Part shown: one piece after another, positions 39,915 through 51,201 of the stretch
Position numbering within the stretch: position 1 is the first letter of the stretch
Layout of the letters: the number at the start of each line of letters is the position of its first letter
Origin: Taeniopygia guttata
Lineage: Eukaryota; Chordata; Aves; Passeriformes; Estrildidae
Reading direction: 5' to 3'
Length of the DNA stretch: 64,000 bases
Assembly: GCF_048771995.1 (NCBI RefSeq)
Contig: NC_133024.1
Span: forward strand, 2,981,001-3,045,000
The notes under the pieces: generated by a model
Databases searched by the model: none
Seen by the model: the letters and a program-made list of their open reading frames with translations, nothing else
What the model was told of the DNA's origin: nothing
Translations under genes and position numbers: made by a program

Positions 39915-40370
39915 GGCACTGGTGAAGCATCTCGAGTGCTGTGGCCATCTCTGGGCACCTCACTCACTACCAGACAGATTTCGGGGCGCTGGAGCGTGTC
40001 CAGAGAAGGGCAGCGGGGCTGGCCAAGTGCAGTGCCCATGAGCGGCCGCTCAGGAAAGACCTTGCCAGTCTTGACAGCCTCCTAAAAATGAAGTTTTAGC
40101 CAGGTGCGGGTTGGTCTTTTCTCCCACTTAGCTAGTAACAGCACAATAGGACATAGACTTAAGTTGCGACAGGGTTTAGATTGAATATTGGGAGGAATTT
40201 CCCATTGAAGGGGTTTTCAAGCATTGCAATGAGCTGCCCAGGTACATCAGCATTCCTGAGTGTTCAAACGACTGGACGTGTCACTTAATGCCATGATCTA
40301 GTTGAGAAGTTCATCAGTCAGAGGTAGGACTCGGTGAACTCAGAAGTATTTTCCAACTCTTGCATTCACA
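39915..40370 (+). mobile_element. CR1 LINE 3' fragment between IFT57 and HHLA2
   Basis: Diagnostic CR1 phrases appear in order: TCGAGTGCTGTGGCCATCTC, GGAGCGTGTCCAGAGAAGGG, TTGCGACAGGGTTTAGATTG, TTCAAGCATTGCAATGAGCT and TTTTCCAACTCT. The copy is plus-oriented, 5'-truncated and diverged, with no intact reading frame. It starts about 320 bp upstream of the IFT57 ATG and ends about 1.15 kb before the HHLA2 ATG. Confidence 0.85.
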
Positions 40371-41520
40371 GAGTCATTTTGCAGCCAAAGTCTTTGAGGG
40401 GGCACACCCCTTCTTGCCACTTCTTCCTGCATTTCGTTTGGGGTTTTTTGTAAGCCCTCTTCCCGAAAAAACTTGAGTCATTTTATTCTGCTGGAAGCCA
40501 GAGGCCACACAGGCCTTCTCATGTCGAGTGAATGAGTCACTGTTAAAGCACTGTTAGAAAATAATTACCTAACCCTGCAGGAAGCCCTAGGCACCTACCT
40601 CTTATTTCAGGTGACCAGCTTTAAAAGAGTGTCATGATTACTTTTACCTTACTTTCTCTTTCTCCTGGGCCCGCAGAGATCTGCCCTCGCTCCCCGTGCC
40701 ACGTTCCTGCACTCTGCCCTGGACGAGAATTGCCGCTGTCGCTGCCTGCCCAAGACTGCTGTAAGCTCACTTACTGCTCACTCCTTTCCTCTCTTACAGC
40801 TTGCAGGAACTTCGGGTTTGCCAGGCAAAAGAAATGGTTAAGAGAAAAAGTTTTTAAAAGTATGTTAGTTACTTGAACCCTGAGCCATACGCGTGGGGCG
40901 GTCAGAGTGCAGCTGGAGAGAGGTAAAGATCAACAGGGAGAGAGATTGTGGAAACTTTCTTCCATTCCCTAGACTTCCATGCATGTTTTTGAAAGTGTAA
41001 AAAGTGTGAAAAGTGCTCTATATCTGCAGTATTTGCAAATGCAGTCAAATTTCCTGCCCCAGAAAGTTAAATGTTGCAGTAATCAGAAAAAGATTTTAAA
41101 ACGTGAAGAAAATCAGGTTTGACAAGGGACATCTTATATCCTTTTGCAAATTTTACTTGACAGGTTTTCCTTGGTGTCCTGTTCAGAAATGAGGAAGCTT
41201 AATATTCCCTAGCCCTGTAACAACACTGAGAGTAAAAACTTTATATTTATTAAAGTTAAAGCATCAATCTGCAAGGGGCTACAAGATAATGAGTGGGCCT
41301 TCACTATTATGTAATGCATAGAATCACACAATGAATGACTTTAAAGTCAAAAATCTGGACCAAGTCTGTTGCAAAAAAAAACATGGTAAAAGGGCTATAA
41401 TTGTTAGCAAGCTGTAGAAAGGAAATTACATATGGACATGTCTTTTATCTGCATTTAAAGAGGTTTTCTCCCCTGCTTTTATTTTGCCAGTTTGACCTGA
41501 ATCTACAAACCAATGAAGAA
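40371..41520. other. HHLA2 upstream region, possible 5' UTR exons
   Basis: No coding gene. A strong acceptor (pyrimidine tract ending CCCGCAG at 40676) and a donor (GTAAGC at 40761) bracket an 84-nt segment, 40677-40760, that could be a non-coding HHLA2 first exon. A second good acceptor ends at 40799. Another acceptor (TTTTGCCAG) ends at 41490, 30 nt before the HHLA2 ATG. Transcription start is unknown. Confidence 0.4.
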
Positions 41521-41584
41521 ATGAAAGGACAGAACATACCAACTGTCATTATCTGTTTATGTCACGTCAGTGCTACACTTTGGG
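41521..41584 (+). CDS. HHLA2: HHLA2 signal-peptide exon
   Basis: ATG then 21 codons and one G before donor GTAGGT. It reads MKGQNIPTVIICLCHVS and continues to a G at the junction, resembling the human leader MKAQ... in length, start and phase. There is a purine (G) at -3. It is in an exon that probably begins at 41491. Confidence 0.8.
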
Positions 41585-44500
41585 GTAGGTTTTAGCTGAA
41601 AAATAATAAATAAAACAGCTGTTATTAATTTTTATTAAGGAGAGTTAGTGAATTCATGCACTGCTTTTTAATGGTAAAGAATCAATTTTGTGTAATGTAG
41701 AACACTTCTGAAGCTAAAGACTGTTTATCAGGTGGCTGCATGGATGGATATGGCCACTGAGCCCCCCAGACCTGCCAATGTTTCTGCCCCACGGCTCAGC
41801 AGGCACTGCTTTTCAGTTCAGACTGAAAATGGTTTGCAGCAAATTGGCTGACCTAGCATTGAGAAGACTAAGGAAAAGTCCTTTGGGTTGTTCAGATGAG
41901 CCAGAGACTGCGTCAGAATGTCTGAGAAGGCAATGCCCTTGGGCACTGACTACCAGCCTAACAGGTTGCAGTCGGTTTTTTAAAGGATTAATTTTAAATT
42001 GCTCTAGTATGCCAGCAAGGCCTAAGTTAAATATTGACAGAAATGAGATGCTGCCACTTGTATCAATTTGTGGAATGCACACCTTAATTATCTCAAGGGG
42101 CTGGGACAGAACTTCCTGATGCTGTCTGTGGTGGCAAAGCTGTTTCAAGAAGTTCTGTCCTTCCCATCAATTGCAGCACCATGTCTTTTTTCCCTGTGAT
42201 GGTACAACTGCTTGGCACTGTGTGAGGGTGATTGGTAACATGGGGCATTGCAGCATGGCACTGTGAATGTTTGAACACGTAGAAAGATGCAGCTCAAAAG
42301 GCTTTTAAAGTCTAAGGTAGAAAAGATGGGGTTTGAGATGTGGAAACACATTTGAAGCTCAGGTGGTAAGTTGGCAGGGTGCTGATGTGAATATGTAGGT
42401 GCTTACTTGGGATTTCTATGTAAACTGATTAGAAGTTCAAAGAGCAGAGCTCTGTGTTATAATCCTGATTAAACTGAAGGGACATCCTTTCTGTCTTGAA
42501 AGACTCATGTGACAGAAAAGTCATGAAAGAGACTTTGGCACACCTACAAGAGCGTTTTTTTGTCAGGGATAAAGAGGTGCAGAAATATACTTGTAGATTG
42601 GATTAAATTTACTCATTTGTACTTACCGGCTTTAGGTTTTACAGAACAGGAAGAAGTAACAGGGCTGTTTTCCAAGGATTGCATCCTCCCTTGTCGTTTC
42701 CCACCTGGGCACGATGAAGTAATTCACTGGAAAAAAGAGAACAAATATGTGCACAGTTACTACCAGCACAAGGATCAGCTGCAAGGACAGGATCCACATT
42801 ACAGACTCAGAACACACCTTTTCCCCGAGAACATCCCAAGTGGAAATGCCTCCTTGAAACTTAGTAACCTGACCATGGCTGACGAGGGCCCTTACACCTG
42901 CTACGTGGGAACAGTGCAAGATCAAACAGAGGTGCTAGTGCTGCTACACATAAAAGGTCAGTGAGGCATCAAAAACCCTTGGATCACACTACTGCAAATG
43001 GGATAGCACCAGCAGATCTCCTTGTGTTGTTTCTCCCATGGAATCAAAATCCTCCAACCCAGCAGAGCACCTTTTGGGCCTGCTGGTGTTATGCAGCAGT
43101 TTTTTAGCTCTGGTGAGATATTGCAACATGAATTGGAAAATTTCAGTGCAGCACTTGTTTTTATAACCTACTGCACCCTGATTTCTAAGGGGTAATTATG
43201 TGGCACACATAATGTGGCTTCTCAGAACAGTACAAATCTTGGCCATGTAAGTAGCTGTGCTTTCTTCTGAAATCAAGCACAGATGAAGTTTTATTCTTGG
43301 CTGTATTCATTCTCCCCAATGGTATTTCAAAAGAGTAACCACTTCAAGTTAAAAACTATTTTGTAAGTAGTAGGATTTATTTTTAATATTTTGTTTTATC
43401 TACAGCTCCTTCTTCTTATGCACTGGAATACCAAAAGACAAACACAGAAAGGAGACTGAAGTGCTATGCTTTTCTCACTTATGTAGCACCAACTATATCT
43501 TGGGTACAGGGCAATATATCCATCCAAGAGACAGATCGGGAGGAAACTAGGAATGGAGTTCTCTATTCTCTTAGAAGTGACAAGGACATTATAAACATGA
43601 CAGATACTTACTACTGTCATATTCGTTTGGATCACGAAGTGTGGGCTGCTGAATGGAAGATGCAAGGTAGGAATGAAATCTCTCTCAGCATTGTTGCTGA
43701 ATTTCACAGCTGGCTTCAGAGTCAAACTAAAGACAGTTTTTCTGCAGTGGGGCAACATGGATATGGGACAGTGCAAAAGAATATACCTTTCTCTCTGAAA
43801 TGCATTTGTTAGGATTACAAGGCAGCATTGCAAGTTACTTCCGAAAAGTAGGAATGAGAAGGGCTAGCTCACCCTTCTGTAAGTTACCTTGACTCTTAAC
43901 ATCTTTTCTATATTAGTTTCACATTTTAAGAGGTTCCTAATAAACAAACTGTATCCTCTTTCAATTAAAGAACTCTGCCCATTGGACAAATACATGGAAA
44001 CCTTAGACAATATGTGTGTTCTGTGAAGGAGATGAAAGTTTGCCTGCTGCTCTAGCTGCACATGAATTTTACTCTGTCCATTTCCCATCTTTTGCCAGAC
44101 TTTTATTGGTACTGTTTGATCATTTCATTGTACTTCTCTTCACATGCATGCTTAAGTACCAATCTGCTGGGGTGCATGGGAATGGAGAGCAGCAAACAGT
44201 TTGCATTTTAGGAAACAGCAGCTCATTTTGTTAGTTAAGGAAAGGCAGGACTATGAAAGACTGCTTTGTCTTCCTCCTGAATTTCATTGGAAATTCGGTT
44301 TGAGTAAATAACTGGTGGTTTTCAACCTCTCCTGTTTCTTAGGGAAATATTTTTAATTGAAAGAAGAGTAATGCAAGAGCAGTTCTCTTGTGAAGTTTGC
44401 TTCCATCACCCTGATTACCCCCTAAAGTGTATGTAGACACTCAGTTCCTAACCCACTGCATAAACTCAAGAGTTCAGCTTTTAATTTACATGGAATAGCT

Positions 44501-47500
44501 TACAATATGGAAGGTTTCCAGTATGGCATCATAGTAGCTACCAAGTGCACTGTAAGTGTCTGATTTTTATCTCTGCCTGATCCACAAGAGAAAAAAGTAC
44601 ATATCATTACACATGTACTTGCATTTCCCTGCATTCATCTAACCCCTCAGTAGAATATTTTGAAAACAAACTGCTTTCCTTTTGTTTCTATAATAGCAGT
44701 GTGTGGTGCAATTTTGGTTTTTTGTCTTCATGATTTTCAGTCCCACACCTTTGTTCATTGAACCCCCCTTCCTCACAGAAATTGAGTGTAGTTATACCAT
44801 GTCAAAATAATCTATTATCTTCCTCTCCAGCTGCCTGCCAGCCACCACTGCTGTCAAATCCCTGCTGTCAAATCCATAGTTGTGCTATCATGTTAATTTG
44901 TCTTGTATTAGTATTTTATATATTAGGTGTTCATTCCACTTACCTGCCTTCTCCTTCTCTTTGCTGTTTTTTAAAGCTATTTATTAATTGTTAAATGTTC
45001 AACATAGAGAAGTAAAGTCCTTAAGTTTGCCGTAACTGAAAGTTATTTCTAACTACGTACAATCTTTTTATTCTTTTAGTTTAATTATGTTGTGTTTTAT
45101 CGTTTTGCTTCAGATGTTCAGGTATCTGATCCGTTCCATTTTCTCTCTGCTCCCGGCATGTGGAATTTCCTGCTCTTTTACATAGTAACATAGAGTAGAC
45201 TAAATAACTTCTATTAATGAGCCCCTCAATTAGAGGAAAAATAGCCAATTTTTTTAAAAAGGATATTCATAAATGTTGCAAATATCAATTAGATTTTTTA
45301 GTGTAAGATGCATGTGTTTTTAAAATCTTCAGATGCTTCTAGAAACATACTGTGATATTTGAATGCAATACCAAAGTAGCGAAATATGTTTTTGTATTTG
45401 TTCACGGTAGTATCAAACCTAAGAAAAAAAATCACAAAATGTCTAGATAACCTTCACAGTATTTTCCAAAAAAAGTGCTGAGAGCTCTTTATCTGTTTCA
45501 GACCACGTGCCTAAGGTGGAAGGAGAGAGCACCGTAATTCCTTGTGAACACAACAATGACGCTGCAAGCACTGATAGTTTCAGTGTTGTCTGGACATTTC
45601 ACAGAAATGCAGTCACCTCAGTCCTGGCCTCCTTCAATGGCACGTCTCACTCTCACCATCCTCGAGCCCAGGTTAACGAAAGTGACTTCTCACTGAGGCT
45701 GGATCATCTTACTGCAGGCGACAGTGGAGAATATCTCTGTAATATCTCAACACCTCTCTACACAAAACTTGCTGTGACAGCTTTGCACGTCGGTAAGTTG
45801 CTGCTCCTTTCACTTCAGAGGATGAGGACCAGTTAGGACAATGCACAGCCAAAGAGTCAATCAGAAACCTCAAAACAATTACTACATAAAAAGAATCAAT
45901 GCTACAAGAAAGAGTAAAAAACTAGTAATGGAAACAGCTCTGGAGTTCAGAATATACTCCTTGAGGGGGGACATTGTCTCCACTGGAAGATGCTTTTCAG
46001 TGTGAATGTCTTCAACCTTCATTACATGAATGGGTGAGAATGTAGTTGGAACAGCAGTGATGGCTGTTTGCCAGCTCTCAGTGCACTGATGCAACATGTG
46101 CTTACTTTTGTGTAATTTGATGTGATTGGTACCATTGGGCGAAAGACAGACATATTTTATTTTTGTTGGCTCAAGGGAAAAAAAAAGTTACCAAAGATGT
46201 GTTTATTTAAAGACTAGAAGCTTATTTTTTTCAGTCAGCAGCTTATTGTGGCAAAGGTTACCAAATCTGTCTGCCTTCAGTTGCCACCAACTGCTCTCAT
46301 AGCTGAGGACACAGCAGGGCTCTCAGAATTCTGACAGCAAACATAGCTGTAAATATAGCAGAGAGATGATGGGAAGCCCAAAGCTTGTGGTATAAGTTGG
46401 CTGCAGAAGAAAGCTGATTGAGAACACACAGTTGTTATTTTCAAAGCTTTAATTCTACACAGCAGGCCTTTTTTAGGCCTGGGGATATATATGTTTAAAT
46501 GCCTGTGTTTTTATGAGCTATAGTAAATTCCCAGCTGTGAAATCTTACTTACAGTTATTTCATTGTCAGTAGCACATAAAACAGTAGCACACAGACATTT
46601 CACACAATTACATACAATCACTGAAAAGAATGAGAACTAATAAAAGACACCTATTCTAAACAAAGAAGAGAAATTGAAGCAAGCCAGCAAGACATGAAAA
46701 AGAGAGACAACATAACAGATAAGGGGGTAGAATAAGTGATAATAACTACAGATGAGCACCTTTGTGGCTTTCAGCACAGCCTGAAAGCAGATAAGTGGCT
46801 GGAGACAGTAGGGAATGGGCTAGACTGTGTTGGCATCCATAGCACAGCAGCTTCTGAGCCATCAGAAGAGTTTCCAAGGGGTGCTGAAAAGAAGGCTTTT
46901 GAGGGGAAAAAAGAGATTTACAATCACCTCCTGTGTAAGGAAGGGTTGTAGCTTAAAGCTGCTCTTCTAAAGGAATTTACACGATATAAACATAGGTCTG
47001 CATGTGGTTACAGAGTCAAGCTAAAGGCAATGACTAGATTAAATGCTCTGTTTTAGCAGTTCTTATTCTTTAGCTGTTTTTCAGACATCCATAGGAAGTT
47101 TCCAGAGGAATGTAGAATTTTTCAAATTCTTTGAACAAGGCACAGCAGGGAAAAAAGGACAACCTGAGACAGAAGAGCCATACAGTTCTTCTGAGAGTTT
47201 GGTGCTGTGCAGAGGTTTCTTCTAGGTGGGCTTTGATCTCCTGTGGAATCCATGGTTATCACTCATCTCAGGATTTCTTGTGCCCACCTGGATTGTATGG
47301 TTGCACTATGAAGCTGGGCAACGTTTCAGATTAAAGTTGCAAAGATTTTGCAGCAGGAGTAATGAAATTTATGATCCAGTCTGGATAACATTTACGGAGC
47401 TGCTCTACTGTAAATCAGCAGTGCTGTTAATGGCACTGAGCACCATACCTGGAGACAGTGTTTAGCACACTGGGCAGTTGATTGGTTTTAAATGGGACTT

Positions 47501-48891
47501 GTATTAAGAAGTTGTTAAATCCTATCCCATGAGCACACATAGAATTTGCTATCAGCACAATTAAGTGAAAAAATCTGCTTTCAGCTATTCACACTTAAGT
47601 CAGTAAAGTATCACTTCAAAGTCTTACAGTATGAGCCAAGTAACTTGAACATTGTTGTCCTTGTCTCAGTTTCCTTTTAATGTTTCTTTTTCCCTAAATC
47701 ATACCTTTTAGATTATATATAAGAAAAAAATCATAGCTTTGATATATTTATTGAACAATAAGCACTTCTTTTTTCTACTTGTATTTTTAAAGAAAATTCA
47801 GGTAACGCTGGGAAAATTGTGGTTGTTGCATTGGCAATAGCAGTGGCAATAGCAGTGCTAATAGCATGCTGTCTCAAGGTATGTACATCATTAGAGTACT
47901 TATTTTTTAAGATACTGTTACACCAAGCCCCTCAAGATTTGAAGAAGGGTCTGAGCCAAACTTTGGAACTTTAAAAAAATTGGTAATAAGTACCCATGGC
48001 TAGACAGTTATGACTAAACAACTGCATTGTTCGCATTGTTTGCTAAGCTGATCTTCTGTTTTAAGAAAAAGGGAAGAGAATCCTAATGTGAACAGGCTGT
48101 CTGGACAAGGGGCACCAGGAGTAAAGTCAAAAGAACTGAGCAATAAGTGGGGAAAGGTAATTCTGGCACTGGGAGATTGAAACCCATTGACCACCTCCTC
48201 AAAATGGACCCCCAACTCAAATTGAAAGGAAATACCTAAATCCAGACCTTGAATGTTTGGAGATTTTTGTCACAGTCTGAATTTGGTAAGCTTCAGGAGA
48301 GATTTTATGGGTACCATGAGGTACAGCAAAAATACATGAGAAAGAAAACTCTGAAATTATTATGCCTCAGTCTTTTTTTTCTCTGTACACAGAGATTCAC
48401 TTGCATGCTGCTTATTAAACAGCTGTAACATGCTTTAGAGATGATAATATACTTTGAGATGCAGTTGTCTACACAATTTAAGCAAGATTAGGTTATCTTG
48501 GGACCTGTTGGGGTTGTCAAACATATTGTAATCAGAAGAAGTGGAACAGTTGACAGGTTAATTCAACTCTGGTTACATTGATGGAGGACTAGATGGAAAA
48601 ACCAGGCATGTATCTGCACTGTTGTGTGGATGCTTATTTTACTCAGATAAAACTAAAATGCAAAATGCTGACTTACCTTCATGGTGATTGTGTCTTGTTC
48701 TTGTTCCCCTGCTAGGGGATTAATTGTACACATCAGTTGTTCTTATAAATATTTTTATTTTCTCTAGAAGAGAAAGAAGAGAGGAATCATATGAACACCT
48801 TGACATACAGGAAGAAAGTAGCTCTCTGCACACAGATACTACTGACATTGGTGATGAAAACAACCAAGAGTTCCTCCACCTTCCCCTTTGA
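41521..48891 (+). CDS. HHLA2: HHLA2 (B7-H7), IgV-IgC-IgV membrane ligand
   Basis: HHLA2 is a B7-family surface ligand; in human it binds TMIGD2/CD28H and KIR3DL3 to tune T and NK cells. Coding exons: 41521-41584 (signal peptide), 42636-42956 (IgV), 43406-43666 (IgC), 45502-45792 (IgV), 47793-47878 (membrane), then a tail exon starting at 48768 or 48784. The Ig exons are phase 1 at both ends and multiples of three. Matches to human HHLA2 are direct: VIHW, VHSYY, NGNASL-like SGNASLK, YTCYVGT in domain 1; WKM at the end of domain 2; ESDFS, DSGEYLCNIS in domain 3. The three-domain V-C-V order, rather than the usual V-C, is the HHLA2 hallmark. The tail frame is uncertain: the first acceptor gives KRKKRGII and stop at 48794; an acceptor 16 nt later gives a 35-residue tail ending at 48891. 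Confidence 0.93.
42636..42956 (+). CDS. HHLA2: HHLA2 first IgV domain exon
   Basis: 321 nt with acceptor TTTAG and donor GTCAGT. V-set marks are ILPCRF (B-strand Cys), VIHWKKEN (C-strand Trp), LSNLTMADEGPYTCYVGT (DxGxYxC-type F strand). N-glycosylation sites: NAS and NLT. Most conserved part of the gene. Confidence 0.94.
43406..43666 (+). CDS. HHLA2: HHLA2 IgC domain exon
   Basis: 261 nt with acceptor CTACAG and donor GTAGGA. C-set marks are RLKCYAF, TISWVQG and TYYCHIRL, ending AAEWKMQ, which parallels human GRWTMKD. N-glycosylation sites: NIS and NMT. Confidence 0.92.
43667..45501. other. HHLA2 intron between IgC and second IgV exons
   Basis: 1.8 kb, AT-rich. Only a small direct repeat (CTGCTGTCAAATCC twice near 44850) was noticed. 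No second gene is supported. Confidence 0.6.
45502..45792 (+). CDS. HHLA2: HHLA2 second IgV domain exon
   Basis: 291 nt with acceptor TTTCAG and donor GTAAGT. It holds VIPCEHN, VVWTFHRN, NESDFSLRL and GDSGEYLCNIS, aligned with the third domain of human HHLA2. Three NxS/T sites: NGT, NES, NIS. Confidence 0.93.
45793..47792. other. HHLA2 intron before the membrane exon
   Basis: 2.0 kb, no recognised element or exon. Confidence 0.6.
47793..47878 (+). CDS. HHLA2: HHLA2 transmembrane exon
   Basis: 86 nt, entering in phase 1 and leaving in phase 0. It encodes ENSGNAGK followed by IVVVALAIAVAIAVLIACCL, a clear membrane span with a CC pair at its cytoplasmic edge (human has KCC). A second in-frame acceptor is possible 9 nt downstream. 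Confidence 0.85.
47879..48767. other. HHLA2 intron before the tail exon
   Basis: About 0.9 kb. It contains an isolated strong acceptor (TTTTTTTTCTCTGTACACAG) ending at 48392 that, in phase 0, would append RFTCMLLIKQL and a stop. Confidence 0.5.
48768..48891 (+). CDS. HHLA2: HHLA2 cytoplasmic tail exon, frame ambiguous
   Basis: A strong acceptor (TTTTTATTTTCTCTAG) ends at 48767. Read in phase 0 it gives KRKKRGII and a stop at 48792-48794. The next frame is open to 48891 and encodes an acidic tail with SYEHLDIQEESSSL and DIGDENNQEF. That frame is reached in phase 0 if the AG at 48782-48783 is used, or if the purine run AAGAGAAAGAAGAGAGG carries a small length difference. The two tails would differ greatly in signalling potential. 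Confidence 0.55.
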
Positions 48892-49681
48892 GTTACAGTA
48901 AGAGCCACATGCAAATGTGATTTTCTGAGCAACAGTAATGGACAAATGGGGAGGAAGAAAGTCAATGGACACTCATATGTGAAAAGTCGTGGAGCATCTC
49001 ACCCCCCACATGAGCTTACCTGTTGCTTTTTAACTGGTGAGTTAAACCAGACAGAGCTGTCTTGTAGGGAGTTATTTTGGCACCATGGGATTCTCATATG
49101 GAAAGATAAACTGGAATTCTGACTGACAGGCTCCTGCCTTTACAAACTGTATAAGCTGTGTCAAACTTTCACAATGCAGAAGTCTTCCACACATTTTCCT
49201 GGAAACTGGAGTTTCTCCTCACAGCAGGGACGCCTGCTTTGCACTTAGTCCTCTGGTGGCTGAGTATTTCTTTTGCTAGTTTTAATATAGGTACCTTGTT
49301 ATCATGTACTGTTTTATGTAATCTCCTGGTAGTTCTTTTGTTTTATACTGTCAGAATTAGCTCAGGTTAAGATCTTTCATGTATTACCTCCTGGCTGTTC
49401 AACAAATACCTCATTTTATAAATAGATCTGATATGCCATCCTTGGAACTTGCAGGCCAGAGTGATTTCTTAAATTTAAGCTGTTGTCAAAAATCTGAGGC
49501 TAAGGCAGGGCTTGTGTGAAGCTCCCACTCGCCCTGTGACAAGTCAGCATGCAAAATTGGATTTCCTAAAGGGACAAGGACGTTTCCAGAGAAGAAATCC
49601 CTATATTTTAAGGTATTTTTTTTTCCAGGGCGAAGGAAAAAGAGCTTAGTGGTTTTCATTTCATTTATTATTTTATTTTAC

Positions 49682-49687
49682 AATAAA
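49682..49687 (+). terminator. Candidate HHLA2 poly(A) signal
   Basis: AATAAA about 790 nt after the longer HHLA2 stop codon, the first canonical plus-strand hexamer I found in the 3' flank. It lies upstream of the LTR-like segments. Confidence 0.4.
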
Positions 49688-49944
49688 GACCATGTCTGCT
49701 GTCAACAGCAGTGAGTCTGAGCCCAGCAGAGCGCGCTGGGCTGGCAGTGATGGGGGAGCAGAGGAGTGTCAGAGTGGGAACAGCTGTGGGAACACAACAG
49801 TGGCAGAGTGAGGTGTGAGAAGCTGAATGCTGCCAAGCACAGCCCCTCACAGCGGTCTGGAAAATGGGCTGTGTGACATGGACCATCCAGCTTTTGGGGG
49901 TTTATCCATCATTGTCCTCCATAGGCTCAGGGATAGGAGCCTCC

Positions 49945-50327
49945 CCCACCATCCTGCTTTTGTCTTGGGGGCCACATGGTGTGTAGGAATGGTCTTAGTC
50001 TGGAAAAACACATGGAGCTGGCAGCACTGGGATGGCTACCATCTTGTCCTTGTCCCAGGGGATCACATGGACATGACCTACAGGGAGTGTTCACCATCTT
50101 GTCTTTGTCCCAGCAGCCACGTGGAACTAAGCTGAGGTGGTGAACACCTTTTTGTGGGTAAAGCATCTCTTCTTGTATACTTTTGTTATTAACTTGTTGC
50201 TTTTTGCTGTCAGTAAATTATCTCAACCCACAGTCTCTGCTTTTGTCTCTCTCTTACCAGAAAGAGGTGGGGGGAAGGGGAGTGGCTTATTTGGAGTTTA
50301 ATTTTCTGGGTGGTGTTAAACCACCAT
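49945..50327 (+). mobile_element. ERVL-type solo LTR remnant
   Basis: The 3' part reads AAATTATCTCAACCCACAGT, a CTTTTGTCTCTCTC pyrimidine stretch, a G-rich GAGGTGGGGGGAAGGGG, and ends GTGTTAAACCACCA, the pattern of avian ERVL LTR 3' ends. Upstream, a ~31-bp phrase (CCATCTTGTCCTTGTCCCAG...CACATGG) occurs three times at about 49948, 50038 and 50093. No internal viral genes are present. The 5' boundary is uncertain. Confidence 0.55.
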
Positions 50328-50759
50328 GGATCAGTTCCCTGTTTAAAGGCAAGAAAGATTGAAGAGAATTTGTTATTTCTGAGCCACAGGGAGGTGTCCC
50401 TTGGCACCATCTCCTGTGCCTATCCTGCAGCTGGCAAAGAGAAGTCCCTTGACTGGTGGTAGTGGAAGCTTGTAAATGGATTATTTATATGGAAATCTTT
50501 ACTTTCTCTTTTCCAAAACTCAGGGTCCTACAGGCAGGACAAATGGAACCTGGGTTATCCCAGCTTTAAGGGCTGTCCCTTCCACAGGTTTAATCTGTGC
50601 TGCTGTTGTGTTTTTGCAATAGCCATGAGGGGGCATGACCAGAACCCTAATGTTATTTGATACTACCCCACTTCACTGGGGAGAGGGACTGTCTGTGTGG
50701 TAAAAGGGTTCCTTCAGGGAGGGGCCCAGGGTGAGCATTTCTCCATCTGCATCACCCTC

Positions 50760-50935
50760 TCTTTTGTATACTTTTTTTAAAATTAATATTGTTGCTGTTA
50801 CCATTAATTTTCTTATTTCATTGCTGTTTCCAGGAAATTGTTCTTAGCCTGTGGTTTTTCACCTTTTGTGCTTTCAACTCCCAACTCCATTCTGGGAGTG
50901 GGAAGGGAAGGGAGAGCACGAGAATGGCAGTGTTG
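50760..50935 (+). mobile_element. Second ERVL-type LTR fragment
   Basis: GAAATTGTTCTTAGCCTGTG, CACCTTTTGTGCTTTC and CCATTCTGGGAGTGGGAAGG follow the order of avian ERVL LTR 3' regions, with an AT-rich leader (TTAATATTGTTGCTGTTACC). Truncated before the usual terminus. The 50328-50759 sequence between the two fragments may be the body of the same LTR type. Confidence 0.5.
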
Positions 50936-51201
50936 TTTGAGAGAGTGAAAGGAAAAGTACTGTTCATAAACCAGGATAGCTGCTTTAACAATCTGCATAT
51001 AAAATATGTGAGGCTGTGCAGCATGACTGCATTTGCCCTTAGTTTTGATTTTGTTCAGAGATCTGCCAATTAGGATTTGTTCCAACATAATGAAGTCGGC
51101 TGTTGGCAAGATGTAATCTTCTATTGATCCCTAAGGCTTGGCAAAATAAAAAGTAAATAAATGAAATACGCTATACAGTCTGTTTAGATTTTCACTTGAT
51201 G

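Noticed and set aside
39281..40039. 252-codon minus-strand frame over IFT57 exon 1
   Set aside because: Only 39598-39420 matches IFT57. The rest is 5' flank and CR1 upstream and intron downstream, kept open by GC content.
40761..40799. 39-bp GT...AG segment as an intron
   Set aside because: Too short for a vertebrate spliceosomal intron; treated as competing splice-like signals.
41313..41350. AGAATCACACAATGAATGAC as another CR1 end
   Set aside because: Only a short CR1-like phrase; the following bases do not continue the CR1 3' terminus.
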